Counted from the stretch's first letter, positions 44,261 through 53,984 are shown. The stretch is 64,000 bases of DNA from Rhodococcus sp. 105337 (GCF_012844225.1 NZ_JABAGQ010000017.1:1-64000), one strand, 5' to 3'. The notes: a model not told the origin generated them from the letters alone. Translations and numbers: made by a program.

Positions 44261-44274
44261 TGGAACAGATTCTA
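44261..44274. promoter_or_regulatory. KstR-like operator candidate TGGAACAGATTCTA
   Basis: It matches the inverted pattern T-N2-AAC-N2-GTT-N2-A of KstR sites at all fixed positions but one (GTT is ATT here) and is followed by GTTTC. It lies 47 nt upstream of the IclR start. KstR represses steroid and related catabolic genes in rhodococci and mycobacteria; the assignment is speculative. Confidence 0.3.
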
Positions 44275-44321
44275 GTTTCGTGGGGCGCGCAGGGTCGTGG
44301 CCAGTGCTTTTGGAGGTAAAT

Positions 44322-45191
44322 TTGACCGCCGTCGACTTCTCGCTCGGGCATGCACCCACTCCCGCGAAGCGCGAACTACCACCTTCGATGATCGATCGGA
44401 TGACGCTCATCCTCGAGAGTTTCGACAGCAGGGGAGCGCTCACGCTCGAAGAGGTCACCTGCCGTTCGGGGCTTCCCCGCTCGACGGTGCACCGCATCCT
44501 CGACCAGCTGGTCGGGCGCGGGTGGATCGACCATGCGTCGTTCGGATACTGCCTGGGAGCACGCGCGCTCGGACTCGGCGGTAGCGACACAGGGCATCGG
44601 CGTATCCGAGAGGCGGCAGCGCCGCATCTCCATGAACTCGCGCTGCAGACGGGCGCGGTCGTGCATCTGACCGTCCTCGACGGCAACGAGGTCCTCTACC
44701 TCGACAAGGTCGGGGGGCAATTCGCGTCGAGTGTCCCGTCGCGTGTCGGCGGACGTTTTCCCGCATATGCCACCGCATCCGGCAAAGCGATCCTCGCCTG
44801 GCTCGAGCCCGAGCGCGTCGACGCTCTCTACGGCAAGCGTCTGCCGCCGTGCACCGATCGCACCATCGGCGACAACGCGACGCTCCACCAGGAACTGAAC
44901 CGCATCCGCAAGCGCCGGGGTGTCGCTTTCGAACGCGAGGAAGCCGCGTCCGGCATCGGATGTGTGGGCGTAGCGCTGCGCGGCGTCGACGGCCCTGTCG
45001 CGGCGCTGTCCCTGGCCGCAGACGCACGTTCGACCCGCCTCGAATGGGTGGCGCCGATCGTCGCCGACGCGGCCCGCAAGATCACCCGCACCCTCTTTCC
45101 GGATCACGACCGGGAAGAGACGCCCGGCACGGCACTGCCGGCGTCAGGCTCGCTCGACCGGGTCGTCGCCAAAGCTGCCGGAAGCCGGTAG
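44322..45191 (+). CDS. IclR family transcriptional regulator
   Basis: A 289-residue regulator starting at TTG44322: GGAGG five bases upstream decides this over in-frame starts further up. HTH: ALTLEEVTCRSGLPRSTVHRILDQLVGRGWIDHA. The effector domain contains LYLDKVGGQFASSVPSRVGGRFPAYATASGKAILAW and FEREEAASGIGCVGVALRG, both diagnostic of IclR proteins. These sense small carboxylic acids. Convergent SDR and diiron oxygenase genes beyond it may be targets. The C-terminal extension (REETPGTALPASGS) is unusual but short. Confidence 0.88.
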   Translation: MTAVDFSLGHAPTPAKRELPPSMIDRMTLILESFDSRGALTLEEVTCRSGLPRSTVHRILDQLVGRGWIDHASFGYCLGARALGLGGSDTGHRRIREAAAPHLHELALQTGAVVHLTVLDGNEVLYLDKVGGQFASSVPSRVGGRFPAYATASGKAILAWLEPERVDALYGKRLPPCTDRTIGDNATLHQELNRIRKRRGVAFEREEAASGIGCVGVALRGVDGPVAALSLAADARSTRLEWVAPIVADAARKITRTLFPDHDREETPGTALPASGSLDRVVAKAAGSR

Positions 45192-45246
45192 GGCAGAGAA
45201 CTCCGGGCGGAAGGGCGACTTCGCCGCGGAAGGCGGGCGGGCGACG

Positions 45247-46026
45247 TCAGCGTTCCGGGTGCAGCGCCATGTACCGCGCGGGCAGTTCTCCGCCGCCGTG
45301 CACGGCGAGGTCTGCTCCGTTCACGTACGACGCCAGCGGGCCGGCGAGAAACAGGCATGCACCCGCGATGTCGGAGGGCACGGCCATGCGCTGCATCGGC
45401 AGTGTCTTCGTCACGGCGGCACCGCCGTCTGCCCCGTACACCTCCGCTGCGGCTTCGGTCCGGATCAGGCCGGTGGTGATGTGGTTGACCCGCACTGCCG
45501 GAGCCCACTCGAGGGCGAGCGCCTTCGTCAGCGCGAGCAGTCCTGCCTTCGCGGCCGTGTACGCGGCGGTGCCGGGCTGCGGGTCGTGTGCCGACACGCT
45601 CCCGATGTTGATGATCGACCCGCCGTCGTCCTGCCGGCACATGACGGCATTCGCCGCCTGGGCGACGTAGAACGGGGCGAGCAGGTTGAGTGCGACGATC
45701 TTGTCGAAGAAGCGTGTCGAGACGGTCGCGGCGTCAGAATCGGGCGACCCACCGGCGTTGTTCACGAGAACGTCGAGACGGCCGAATTTTTCGACGGCCG
45801 TCTCGACGAGAGACTTCGCCTGCCCGGCATCGCGGATGTCGGCAGCGGTGAACGCGGCGGAACGGGAATCCACTGTGGGCAGCGTGTCGGGCGCGGTGCG
45901 ACCGCATACGAGTACGTCCGCGCCGGCGGCCAGGAAGGTCTCGGCGATGACGTACCCGATGCCCTTGGTGCCGCCGGTGACGAGGACCGCGCGACCGGTG
46001 AAATCGGCAGGATTGTCGAAGAACAT
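45247..46026 (-). CDS. SDR family oxidoreductase
   Basis: A 259-residue classical SDR from ATG46026. The cofactor motif is TGGTKGIG, then NNAGGSPDS, and the active site is in GTAAYTAAKAGLLAL (Tyr, Lys). The segment RFFDKIVALNLLAPFYVAQAANAVM is common in rhodococcal SDRs of steroid and acyl-CoA pathways. C-terminal SYVNGADLAVHGGGELP indicates NAD(P) oxidoreductase with an FabG-like fold. It is 60 nt upstream of nothing else on its strand and converges with the IclR gene. Substrate unknown. Confidence 0.83.
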   Translation of the reverse strand: MFFDNPADFTGRAVLVTGGTKGIGYVIAETFLAAGADVLVCGRTAPDTLPTVDSRSAAFTAADIRDAGQAKSLVETAVEKFGRLDVLVNNAGGSPDSDAATVSTRFFDKIVALNLLAPFYVAQAANAVMCRQDDGGSIINIGSVSAHDPQPGTAAYTAAKAGLLALTKALALEWAPAVRVNHITTGLIRTEAAAEVYGADGGAAVTKTLPMQRMAVPSDIAGACLFLAGPLASYVNGADLAVHGGGELPARYMALHPER

Positions 46027-46085
46027 GCCGCGGAGACTATGACGAAATGTGCGCCGGTGCCCCGACGTTCCCGCTCAGCAGGTGC

Positions 46086-47018
46086 CTACAGCAGGTGCAC
46101 CTTCTTGTAGAGGATCTTCGACGGTCCGCCGATCAGGCCCACGTTGTCGAGGAAGGTCATGAGCTTGGCGCCGGACTTGCGCACCCGGTCGTGGTGGTGC
46201 GTGTTGTTCCGGGCTTCTTCGAAGGCGCGCTCGGTGTCGAGGCCCGCGTTGGCGTAGACGTCCGGGTGGATCATGCTCTTGACGACGAAAAACACGACGA
46301 CCGCGGTGTTGATCCGTTCGATTGCGAGCCGCAGGCGGCTCGCACCGTTCAGTCGGCGTCCCACTTCTTCACGGGCGAACCGGATGTGGCGCGCCTCCTC
46401 GAGGACGTGGATCTTCGAGACCGCACGTGTGACGGGCTGGACGCGTTCGTCGCGCATGAAGTCGCGTTGCATCATGTCGAGGATTTCTTCTGCGGCCATG
46501 ACCGCGGCGTACGCGTTGGCGCCCTTGAAGAAGTGGCCCCACAGGCGGCCGAGGTGGTGGATGTAGCGGGGCGGCCCGTAGCTGGGCATGTTCAGCCGTT
46601 CGCCGGCCCGGGCGAACATCACGGAGTGGCGGCACTCGTCGGCGATCTCGGTGAGCGCGAACTGGACGTGCCGGCTGTGCTTGTCGCGATCGTAGACGTC
46701 GCGCAGAAGCATCTGCATGAGCAGGATTTCGAACCACAGGCCGGTGCTGGACACACTCGCGGCTTCGTTCTTGGTGAGTTCGATGCGCTGTTCGTCGGTG
46801 AGTTCGTCCCACAGGGCGGTGCCGTAGAGCGTGCTCCACTCGGGGGTCATGCCGAACTTGTCGTCGGGGACGGGGGCCTCCCAGTCCACTTCGACGACGG
46901 GGTCGTACGACTTGCGGGCGGACGAAGCGAGCAGGCGACCGGCAGTTTCCTCACGATCGGAAAGCCGGATGCCGGGTACGAAACCCTTGCTGGATTCGCG
47001 GGTGAGCGATGCGGTCAT
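46086..47018 (-). CDS. AurF-like diiron oxygenase
   Basis: A 310-residue protein from ATG47018 (GGTGGAG upstream). It carries ferritin-like diiron ligands: an early Glu in LTKNEAASVSSTGLWFE, EIADECRHSVMFARAG and later EEILDMMQRDF plus VLEEARHIRFAREE, i.e. two ExxH pairs. AurF enzymes N-oxygenate aryl amines or hydroxylate small molecules. It ends with a hydrophobic segment and KKVHLL. It lies 59 nt before the SDR gene on the same strand, so both may form an operon. The substrate is unknown. Confidence 0.8.
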   Translation of the reverse strand: MTASLTRESSKGFVPGIRLSDREETAGRLLASSARKSYDPVVEVDWEAPVPDDKFGMTPEWSTLYGTALWDELTDEQRIELTKNEAASVSSTGLWFEILLMQMLLRDVYDRDKHSRHVQFALTEIADECRHSVMFARAGERLNMPSYGPPRYIHHLGRLWGHFFKGANAYAAVMAAEEILDMMQRDFMRDERVQPVTRAVSKIHVLEEARHIRFAREEVGRRLNGASRLRLAIERINTAVVVFFVVKSMIHPDVYANAGLDTERAFEEARNNTHHHDRVRKSGAKLMTFLDNVGLIGGPSKILYKKVHLL

Positions 47019-47090
47019 GTCTCCACCTTTTAGTGTGACGACGGGTAACTGGTAAGTGAGGTTAGCGTGATCGCGCGCACAGCACAACGT

Positions 47091-47117
47091 CTGCGTCCGA
47101 CTCCGTGTCGGACGCAG
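47091..47117 (-). terminator. 11-bp-arm hairpin after the DHA2 exporter
   Basis: CTGCGTCCGAC and GTCGGACGCAG (47091-47101 and 47107-47117) pair perfectly with a 5-nt loop, 19 nt beyond the exporter's stop on the minus strand and upstream of the AurF-like start. It probably separates the two transcripts. Confidence 0.65.
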
Positions 47118-47135
47118 GGAGGAGTTCCGCGACAG

Positions 47136-48653
47136 TTACGAGCGCGCGGGTGCCCAGAGTGCCGATGCGATCGCGCCGACCAGCAGAATCGCGGCCATCG
47201 CCCACAAGCCCTGCTGCATGCCTGCCAGGAACGCGTCCCGCGCGAACTCCGCGAGCACGTCGCCCTGGGGACCCGCCTGTTCGGCGACCTCGACTGCCGC
47301 GGCCAGCGAATCCTGCACTGCGCCTCGTGCCGGTTCGGGAATCGACGGTGCGATCGGATCGATCCGGTGCCCGTACGCGGCCGCGAGCACACTGCCCGCG
47401 AGGGCGACGCCGATAGCAGCGCCCACTTCGCGGGTCGCGTCGTTGACGGCCGACGCGACACCCAGTTGGTCCTCCGGCGTGGTGGTGACGATCGCGTGGG
47501 TCGCGGGCGCGGTGCAGACGCCGATTCCGATACCGGCGATCGACATCGCGATGGCGACGTCGGCGTACGACGAGTCCGCGTCCAGCAGACTCATGACGAT
47601 CATCGACACCCCGATCAGGGCGAGCCCGACGCTCATGAGGACACGGAGTCCGAACCACCGCAACAACATCGGCACCCCGACCGAGAGCACCATCACCACC
47701 AGGAAGATCGGGGTGAGGGCCACGGCCGACATCAGCGGCGAATACCCGAGCACGAGTTGCAGGTATTGCACGATGAGATAGAAGACGCCGAATCCGGCGA
47801 GATACTGCAGTGTGAGGCCGCCTGCTCCGACCGCGAACGCGCGCTGGGAGAACAGCCGTACGTCGAGCAGGGGTGCTGGTGAGCGCCGCTCGACGAGCAC
47901 GAACGCCACTCCGGCGGCCACTCCCGTGACCAGCGCGCCGACGGTGAGTGCGTCGATCCATCCGCGCTGCGGGCCCTCCATCACGCCGAGGACGAACAGC
48001 CCGACCGCCGCCACGACGAGCACGGCTCCGACGATGTCGAACCGCGCCGGTTCCGCCGCGCGGGAGGACATGATCGTGGCGCCCGCGACGACGAGCACGG
48101 CCGAGATCACGGCGAACGCGGCGAAGATGAGCTTCCACGACCCGTATTCGAGAATGACGCCCGACCCGAGCATGCCGATGACCGCGCCGGATCCGGCGAC
48201 CCCCGCCCAGATCCCGATGCCCCGGGAACGATGCTCCTCGGTGAACGCCGCGGTGATGAGGGACAGCGTCGCAGGCATGACGAGCGCCGCACCGACCCCG
48301 GCCACGGCGCGCGCCGCGATCACCCAGTTCGGATCGGACAGGAGCAGGGGAAGCGCCGACCCGATCCCGAAGACGACCAGGCCCGCCAGCATGACTCCGC
48401 GCCGGCCGAACCTGTCTCCGAGCGCGCCCGCCGGGAGCAGCAGTGCCGCAAGGGCGAGCGTGTATCCGTCGACGATCCACGTGAGCTGGGCCTGGGTCGC
48501 CCCGGTCTCGACCGCGATATCCGGTAGTGCCGTGTTGAGCGACGCCATCGCCGCGATGACGGCGGCGACCGCTGCGCACGCGACGGTGAGCAGCCATAAC
48601 TGAGACCCCGTCATGCGGGTCTTCTGCACGGCGAGCGAAGCTGATTCGGACAC
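47136..48653 (-). CDS. MFS drug exporter, DHA2 (14-helix) type
   Basis: A 505-residue transporter from GTG48653 (GGAAGG upstream). It has about 14 hydrophobic helices. Motif A is GALGDRFGRRGVMLAG after helix 2; motif C is seen around GVGAALVMPATLSLI and AGVAGSGAVIGMLGSGVI. The N-terminal TWIVDGYTLALAALLLPAGAL is the DHA2 signature D1. It probably exports toxic organics by proton antiport. The class III cyclase gene is 121 nt upstream on the same strand; a hairpin follows it. Confidence 0.88.
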   Translation of the reverse strand: MSESASLAVQKTRMTGSQLWLLTVACAAVAAVIAAMASLNTALPDIAVETGATQAQLTWIVDGYTLALAALLLPAGALGDRFGRRGVMLAGLVVFGIGSALPLLLSDPNWVIAARAVAGVGAALVMPATLSLITAAFTEEHRSRGIGIWAGVAGSGAVIGMLGSGVILEYGSWKLIFAAFAVISAVLVVAGATIMSSRAAEPARFDIVGAVLVVAAVGLFVLGVMEGPQRGWIDALTVGALVTGVAAGVAFVLVERRSPAPLLDVRLFSQRAFAVGAGGLTLQYLAGFGVFYLIVQYLQLVLGYSPLMSAVALTPIFLVVMVLSVGVPMLLRWFGLRVLMSVGLALIGVSMIVMSLLDADSSYADVAIAMSIAGIGIGVCTAPATHAIVTTTPEDQLGVASAVNDATREVGAAIGVALAGSVLAAAYGHRIDPIAPSIPEPARGAVQDSLAAAVEVAEQAGPQGDVLAEFARDAFLAGMQQGLWAMAAILLVGAIASALWAPARS

Positions 48654-48774
48654 GGGCGCCTTCCGGACGAACGTGGTGCCGGAGTAGGAAAAAGACTGTC
48701 GGCATCGTAGCCGAACCGGCGGTGCGGGACCGGTCACGACGCGGCGCCCCCGGCCGTGTCATAGCGCGGCAGTG

Positions 48775-49863
48775 TCAGGCCGCGGAGTCGGGAGGGGCCG
48801 TGGGGTTCTCCGTGCGCGCATCCGTGTCCCGCCCTCGGCGCAGCACGTACGCGCGCGAGTGACGGAAGTCCTTGACCCGCAGGTTCCGCACGACATGAAG
48901 CCGGAATTCGGGGTGGTCCTCGAGTTCCGCGGCGAGCTGCTGGTCGATCAGGATCGAACCGGGGCGAGCGGCACCGGTCAACCGTGCGGCGATGTTGACC
49001 ACCGATCCGAACAGGTCGCCGAAACGGGCCAGTGCCGGGCCCGAGGCCAGACCGATCCGCAGGGCGGGTGTGTCTTCGAACGCGGCGAACGCTTGCTGCA
49101 GTTCGAGCGCGATCCGCGCGGCGTCGACCGCATCCTCGGCGGCGAACATCACCTCGTCGCCGACGGTCTTGATCACCCAGCCGGCGTGGCGGGTGATCAC
49201 GCCGGACACCGCGGCCTCGAAGTGATCGAGCAACACGTTGAGTTCGTCGGCGTCGATACGCCGGGTCAACTGGGTGTACCCCACCATGTCGGCGAATCCG
49301 ACGACGAGCGGACGGGTCTGCGCGTCCCCTTGGACGCGGACGGCGGTGCGGTTGGTCGTGGCGACCAGGTGCCGACGCCACATGTAACCCTGGAGGCTCT
49401 CGGCACGGTTCGCCACGCGGCGGAGGATGTCGTCGACGAACTCGCGGATCTCCTCGTCTTCCGGGGGTGCCGATGCCGTGCCGTACGCGGTGGAGAGCTG
49501 GGAGACGACGTGGCTGCTCAAGAGGGCGAACTGCCATTCGCTCAGCCGCGACATCGACTGTCCCAGCGAACGCGCCGCGGATATCTCGGCGGAGGGGTCG
49601 ATGGCGCCGCTGCCGAGGATCGCCGCGAGATTGCGCAGGGCGCCGAGATCCCCGTCGGTGAACATGACCGCGCCCGGGTCGGGGTCGACCGTGAATCCCA
49701 GGGCCTGCCACAACTGGCGGACACGGGTCGGCTCCAGCCCGGCGAGGTCCGCGACCTCGCGCAAGGTGTAGCGGCGAACGCCGAGCAGGGTGCGTTCGAG
49801 CTCGGCGCGGATCGTCGCAAGCACCTCGGGGGTGGCCTGCGACCGTTCATCGGGCGGGGTCAC
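48775..49863 (-). CDS. Class III adenylate cyclase with N-terminal regulatory domain (Rv2212-like)
   Basis: A 362-residue cytosolic cyclase from GTG49863. The N-terminal ~190 residues resemble the adenylate-cyclase regulatory domain of mycobacterial Rv1264/Rv2212 (RRYTLREVADLAGLEPTRVRQLWQALGF). The catalytic domain has metal-binding Asp in VVGFADMVGYTQL and in IKTVGDEVMF (with adenine-specific Lys), and a second substrate Asp with Asn-Arg in GDLFGSVVNIAARLTG. All catalytic residues seem present, so it should make cAMP. The signal it senses (lipid or pH in relatives) is unknown. Confidence 0.88.
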   Translation of the reverse strand: MTPPDERSQATPEVLATIRAELERTLLGVRRYTLREVADLAGLEPTRVRQLWQALGFTVDPDPGAVMFTDGDLGALRNLAAILGSGAIDPSAEISAARSLGQSMSRLSEWQFALLSSHVVSQLSTAYGTASAPPEDEEIREFVDDILRRVANRAESLQGYMWRRHLVATTNRTAVRVQGDAQTRPLVVGFADMVGYTQLTRRIDADELNVLLDHFEAAVSGVITRHAGWVIKTVGDEVMFAAEDAVDAARIALELQQAFAAFEDTPALRIGLASGPALARFGDLFGSVVNIAARLTGAARPGSILIDQQLAAELEDHPEFRLHVVRNLRVKDFRHSRAYVLRRGRDTDARTENPTAPPDSAA

Positions 49864-49930
49864 GAGACCATCCTTACCTGTACTTCGGTTGGCGAGGCTG
49901 TAGATTCCGCCACCGGCGCTCGGTGTCGTG

Positions 49931-49946
49931 TCGTACACATGTGCGA
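49931..49946. promoter_or_regulatory. LexA-box-like sequence TCGTAC-ACAT-GTGCGA
   Basis: It matches the actinobacterial SOS box TCGAAC-N4-GTTCGA at 10 of 12 fixed positions and is centred on ACACATGTG, in the divergent region before the gene at 50001. Two mismatches make it weak; it may bind something else. Confidence 0.25.
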
Positions 49947-50000
49947 CAGTGGGCGTCGAAAAAGCGCCGGACAATCCAGCGAGCCGAGAAAGGACATGGC

Positions 50001-50834
50001 ATGCCGCCCCGCACACGCGCGGACCATCTGACGGAGGAGCAACTCGGCGAGCTGAGTAATGCACTCGCGGAGGGTCGTCGCGCGACTGTATATCTCATCG
50101 ACGGCATTCCGAGCCTCGGCATCGAACCCGGCGCGTCGGCGCGGGTGGTGTCCGTTTCCGGCACCACCGTCATGGTGCGGCCGAAAGGGGTCGACGACGA
50201 GTTGCCCTTCGAGTCCGACGAACTGCGCCTGACCCGGCAACCCGCCGGGGCGCCTGCGAAGAAGACAGCGGCCACGAAGTCCGCTCCCGCGAAGGCGGCG
50301 GCGTCGACGTCCCCGGCTGTGACCCCTTCTGCCGGGAGGCCTGCTGCCACCAAGCCTGCTGCCCCCCAGCCTGTTGCCGCCGGTCCCGCTGCCGCCAAGC
50401 CCGCGTCGAGGCCTGCTCCTCCGGTGCGTGGTGCCCAGACCAAGAGCGTCGAGGAGACGAAACCCGTGAACGACACGACCCCCGGTTCCGCCGCACCCGC
50501 GTCGCCCGCCAAGCCGAAAGCCCCGGCGCGCAAGGGTAAGAAGGCGCCCACGATCAGCATCACCATCACCATCGACCCCGAGAGCGAATGGACCGTCGGA
50601 ATCGCGCACGGCACACGGAAGGTCGGCAAGCCGGCAGCCGTGGCGCCCGACGCCGTCGAACGGGCCGTCAAAGAACTCGGTGATCCCGGTGCCGTCGAGG
50701 CGGTCCAGTCCGTGATCGACGCGGCCCGCAGCGCAGCCGAGGAACGTGTTGCGCAGCTCAGCCGCGAACTCGAGGAAGCCCGAAAAGCTCTCGAAAGTCT
50801 CGGCGCAACCCCGAAAACAGGCATCGACCTCTAG
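50001..50834 (+). CDS. Hypothetical Ala/Pro/Lys-linker protein (DUF6319-like)
   Basis: A 277-residue protein from ATG50001 (AAAGGA upstream). Order: a short N-terminal domain (~1-75: HLTEEQLGELSNALAEGRRATVYLIDG, then ASARVVSVSGTTVMVRPKGVDDELPFE) that looks like a small beta-rich nucleic-acid or protein-binding module; an Ala/Pro/Lys-rich linker (~76-185); and a C-terminal domain (~190-277: PTISITITIDPESEWTVGIAHG, then a helix with ERVAQLSRELEEARKAL). It may be nucleoid-associated, but function is unknown. No signal peptide. Confidence 0.72.
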   Translation: MPPRTRADHLTEEQLGELSNALAEGRRATVYLIDGIPSLGIEPGASARVVSVSGTTVMVRPKGVDDELPFESDELRLTRQPAGAPAKKTAATKSAPAKAAASTSPAVTPSAGRPAATKPAAPQPVAAGPAAAKPASRPAPPVRGAQTKSVEETKPVNDTTPGSAAPASPAKPKAPARKGKKAPTISITITIDPESEWTVGIAHGTRKVGKPAAVAPDAVERAVKELGDPGAVEAVQSVIDAARSAAEERVAQLSRELEEARKALESLGATPKTGIDL

Positions 50835-50876
50835 TACCCTCACGACGAAGGTCGCCCGCCGCGCGAGAGGGACACG

Positions 50877-51538
50877 ATGCTCAAAAGGTTCGCTCTACTG
50901 GCCGCCGCAGTGATGGCGTTGGCGGGCGGTGGGATGGGGATAGCCACCGCAGCACCCCCTGTCACCCTCGGCGGTGGTTCGGGGATCACCCTCGGCGATG
51001 GTGGCCAGGACATCTACGACTGCACCCTCACCACCATCGGAAACGACGCCTCGGGTCGTCTCGTCGGCCTGACCGCGGCGCATTGCGTCTCCCCGGCATG
51101 ACCGTGAAGGCCGAGTACGACACCGCGGCCGGTCCCGTCGGGCGGATCGTCTCCGCGAACACCGTGCTCGACTACGCGGTCATCGAGTTCGATCGCGGCA
51201 AGGTCGTGCCCGTCAACCGGGTAGGAAACACGTCCATCACCGGAGTAGGGGCTCCCGCCGGTTTCCCCGATATCGCGTGCAAAGAAGGCCGTACGACGGG
51301 CAACACGTGCGGTGTCGTGTGGGGCGACGTCTTCGGTTCGCAGGAAACCTGGACCCAGGTGTGCGTGATCGAAGGCGATTCGGGTGCGCCACTGGTCGTC
51401 GGTACGACGCTCGTCGCTATGGTCAACGCCTACCTGTTCGCGCCGTGTGCCGGCCCGCAGGTCGGAACGAACATCGACGTGATCTTCGGCGACATCGACG
51501 CTCGTGGCGGCGCGGGAGCGGGGTTCCGGCCGATCTAG
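50877..51538 (+). pseudogene. Secreted chymotrypsin-like serine protease, frameshifted
   Basis: The first part (50877-51101) has a signal peptide MLKRFALLAAAVMALAGGG...ATA and reads to LTAAHC, the catalytic His motif, before a premature TGA. The rest (from ~51095, another frame) continues with the Asp region VLDYAVIEFDRG, the Ser motif EGDSGAPLV and a stop at 51538. One missing C in the run CCCC at 51091-51094 would join them as TAAHCVSPGMTVKAEY. The whole would be about 220 residues, normal for S1E-type proteases. It may be a real pseudogene, a phase-variable run or a sequencing error. Confidence 0.8.
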
Positions 51539-51572
51539 CCGGAACGCCCACTCCCGCAAGACCGGTCGGCGG

Positions 51573-53285
51573 TCACCCGCACACCGCGCCGTGCGATGCC
51601 GAGCCGACGAGCTTGGTGTATTTGGCGAGCACACCACGTGTGTACCGCGGCGGCAACGGTTCCCACCCTTGCTGCCGCGCCGCCATCTCCTCGTCGCTCA
51701 CCAGCACGTCGAGGACGCCGTTGGCCACGTCGAGCCGGATCCGGTCGCCGTCGCGGACGAAGGCGATGGGTCCGCCGTCGACTGCTTCGGGTGCGACATG
51801 CCCGACGCACAGGCCGGTCGTGCCACCGGAGAAGCGCCCATCGGTGAGCAACAGGACATCCTTTCCGAGACCCGCGCCCTTGATGGCGCCGGTGATCGCG
51901 AGCATCTCCCGCATCCCGGGCCCACCCTTCGGCCCTTCGTACCGGATCACGACGACGTCTCCCGCCGTGATGGTGCCGTCCTCGAGCGCGTCCATCGCCG
52001 AGCGTTCCCGCTCGAAGACTCGCGCGGTGCCCTCGAACACCGACTCGTCGAATCCCGCCGACTTCACGACCGCGCCGCCGGGAGCGAGGGTGCCGCGCAG
52101 GATGGTGATCCCACCGGTGGGATGAATCGGGTTGCTCAGAGCGCGCAGCACCTTGCCGTCGGGATCGGGCGGGGCGATGCCGGCGAGATTCTCCGACAGC
52201 GTGCGGCCGGTGACGGTGAGACAGTCGCCGTGGAGCAGTCCGGCGTCGAGCAACGCCTTCATGATCACCGGTACGCCGCCGATGTGGTCGACATCTTTCA
52301 TGACGTGGGTGCCGAACGGTTTGACGTCGGCGAGGTGCGGCACCCGAGCGCCGACGCGCACGAAGTCGTCGAGGGTGAGTTCCACCTGCGCCTCGTGTGC
52401 GATGGCAAGCAGATGCAGGACCGCGTTGGTGGATCCACCGAACGCCATGACCACGGCAATCGCGTTCTCGAACGCTTCCTTCGTCAGGATGTCGGACGCG
52501 GTGATCCCGCGGCGCAGCATCTCCACGACCGCTTGGCCGCTGCGCCGCGCGAACCCGTCGCGCCTGCGGTCGGTGGCGGGTGGTGACGCGCTGCCGGGCA
52601 GCGACATGCCGAGGGCTTCGGCGGCACTGGCCATCGTGTTCGCGGTGTACATGCCTCCGCATGCGCCTTCTCCCGGGCAGATGGCCCGCTCGATGGCACC
52701 GAGGTCGGCTTCCGACATCAGGCCCCGCGCGCATGCGCCGACGGCTTCGAACGCATCGATGATCGTGACGTCGCGTTCGGTGCCGTCGGACAGTTTTGCG
52801 ACACCCGGCAGGATCGATCCGGCATACAGGAACACCGACGCGAGGTCGAGGCGGGCGGCGGCCATGAGCATGCCCGGCAGCGACTTGTCACACCCTGCGA
52901 GCAGTACCGATCCGTCGAGGCGCTCGGCCTGCATCACCGTCTCCACGCTGTCGGCGATCACTTCCCGCGACACGAGCGAGAAGTGCATCCCCTCGTGCCC
53001 CATCGAGATGCCGTCGGACACGGAGATGGTGCCGAACTCGAGCGGGTAGCCCCCGGCCGCGTGCACACCCTCCTTGACGGCCTGCGCCAACCGATCGAGC
53101 GACAGATTGCACGGGGTGATCTCGTTCCACGACGACGCGACGCCGATCTGGGGTTTTTCCCAGTCGTCGTCGCCCATGCCCACCGCGCGGAGCATGCCGC
53201 GGGAGGCGGTCTTCTCGATTCCGTCGGTGACGTCGCGGCTTCGGGGTTTGAGGTCGGGCAGATGCTGCTCGGGCCGATCGGTCAT
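51573..53285 (-). CDS. ilvD: Dihydroxy-acid dehydratase
   Basis: A 570-residue Fe-S dehydratase from ATG53285. It dehydrates 2,3-dihydroxyisovalerate and -methylvalerate in branched-chain amino-acid synthesis. Conserved: [17 protein letters not shown] (Cys ligand), [11 protein letters not shown] (Cys), [12 protein letters not shown] (Cys), and C-terminal [21 protein letters not shown]. The start overlaps the stop of the preceding DinB-like gene (ATGA). Unusually it is not with ilvB/N/C. Length is a little below the 590-620 of proteobacterial enzymes but normal for this group. Confidence 0.95.
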   Translation of the reverse strand: MTDRPEQHLPDLKPRSRDVTDGIEKTASRGMLRAVGMGDDDWEKPQIGVASSWNEITPCNLSLDRLAQAVKEGVHAAGGYPLEFGTISVSDGISMGHEGMHFSLVSREVIADSVETVMQAERLDGSVLLAGCDKSLPGMLMAAARLDLASVFLYAGSILPGVAKLSDGTERDVTIIDAFEAVGACARGLMSEADLGAIERAICPGEGACGGMYTANTMASAAEALGMSLPGSASPPATDRRRDGFARRSGQAVVEMLRRGITASDILTKEAFENAIAVVMAFGGSTNAVLHLLAIAHEAQVELTLDDFVRVGARVPHLADVKPFGTHVMKDVDHIGGVPVIMKALLDAGLLHGDCLTVTGRTLSENLAGIAPPDPDGKVLRALSNPIHPTGGITILRGTLAPGGAVVKSAGFDESVFEGTARVFERERSAMDALEDGTITAGDVVVIRYEGPKGGPGMREMLAITGAIKGAGLGKDVLLLTDGRFSGGTTGLCVGHVAPEAVDGGPIAFVRDGDRIRLDVANGVLDVLVSDEEMAARQQGWEPLPPRYTRGVLAKYTKLVGSASHGAVCG

Positions 53286-53854
53286 GAGGCTCCGTGCCGG
53301 CGGGGGTCGCGCCCGGTGAGGGCGAGCAGGCGGTCCTGCACAGACGCATCGTCGCCGACGGGAACGGGATCGGCGAAGAGCCCGCTGCCCGCAAGCATGT
53401 CGCTCTGCGGCTCGAGGTCCTTCCAGACGGCGTCCACGAGAGCCGGATCGAGTTGCTCGTCCGATCCGGTGGCACGGGCGAGGTCCCACGCGTGCACGGT
53501 GATGTCGCCGACCTGTTGCCGCAGATAGTCGATGCACGGCACGGCGCCGTAGGACAGTTGGACTTCCTGGTCGGCCGGCGTCGCGGCCCACGCCTCGGTC
53601 GCCTGCTCGGAGAATGCGGACCAGTCGGCGGCAAGGTCGTCGCCGAGGGGTTCGAGAGCGGACTCGGCCTCTTCGAGTGTGCGTCCCGACAGCAACGGCG
53701 CCACCCAGCGTTGTTCGTCGACGACGTGCCGGACCAGAGTTGTGATGTCCCATTCGGTGTCGGGGGTGGGGGCGTGCCAGTCGGTGATCTGCGCGACGCG
53801 GCTGTCGAACTCGCGCCGAGCGGTGCGTTGTAGTGAAACCCAGTCGTTCGCCAT
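53282..53854 (-). CDS. DinB-like maleylpyruvate-isomerase-family (TIGR03086-type) protein
   Basis: A 190-residue helical-bundle protein from ATG53854. The metal-site pattern has His in [12 protein letters not shown] and His in [15 protein letters not shown], as in mycothiol-dependent DinB/MDMPI proteins. Many family members bind Zn and may act as mycothiol transferases or detoxification enzymes. It overlaps ilvD by ATGA and may be incidental to amino-acid synthesis. Function unknown; substrate not deducible. Confidence 0.75.
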   Translation of the reverse strand: MANDWVSLQRTARREFDSRVAQITDWHAPTPDTEWDITTLVRHVVDEQRWVAPLLSGRTLEEAESALEPLGDDLAADWSAFSEQATEAWAATPADQEVQLSYGAVPCIDYLRQQVGDITVHAWDLARATGSDEQLDPALVDAVWKDLEPQSDMLAGSGLFADPVPVGDDASVQDRLLALTGRDPRRHGAS

Positions 53855-53984
53855 GGTTCCCACCCTAGACACGGGCGGGCTGTGATCACGGCGATTTCAA
53901 TCCGTGCGTCCGCGCTCGGCGTGCGTCAGGATCGACCGGGAGTCCGCCGTCCGCGGTGCTCGTCGCCGATCCGAGGAGAAATGC

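Noticed and set aside
49931-49946. Strong SOS box
   Set aside because: Two mismatches to the actinobacterial LexA consensus and no DNA-repair gene downstream; kept only as a low-confidence site.
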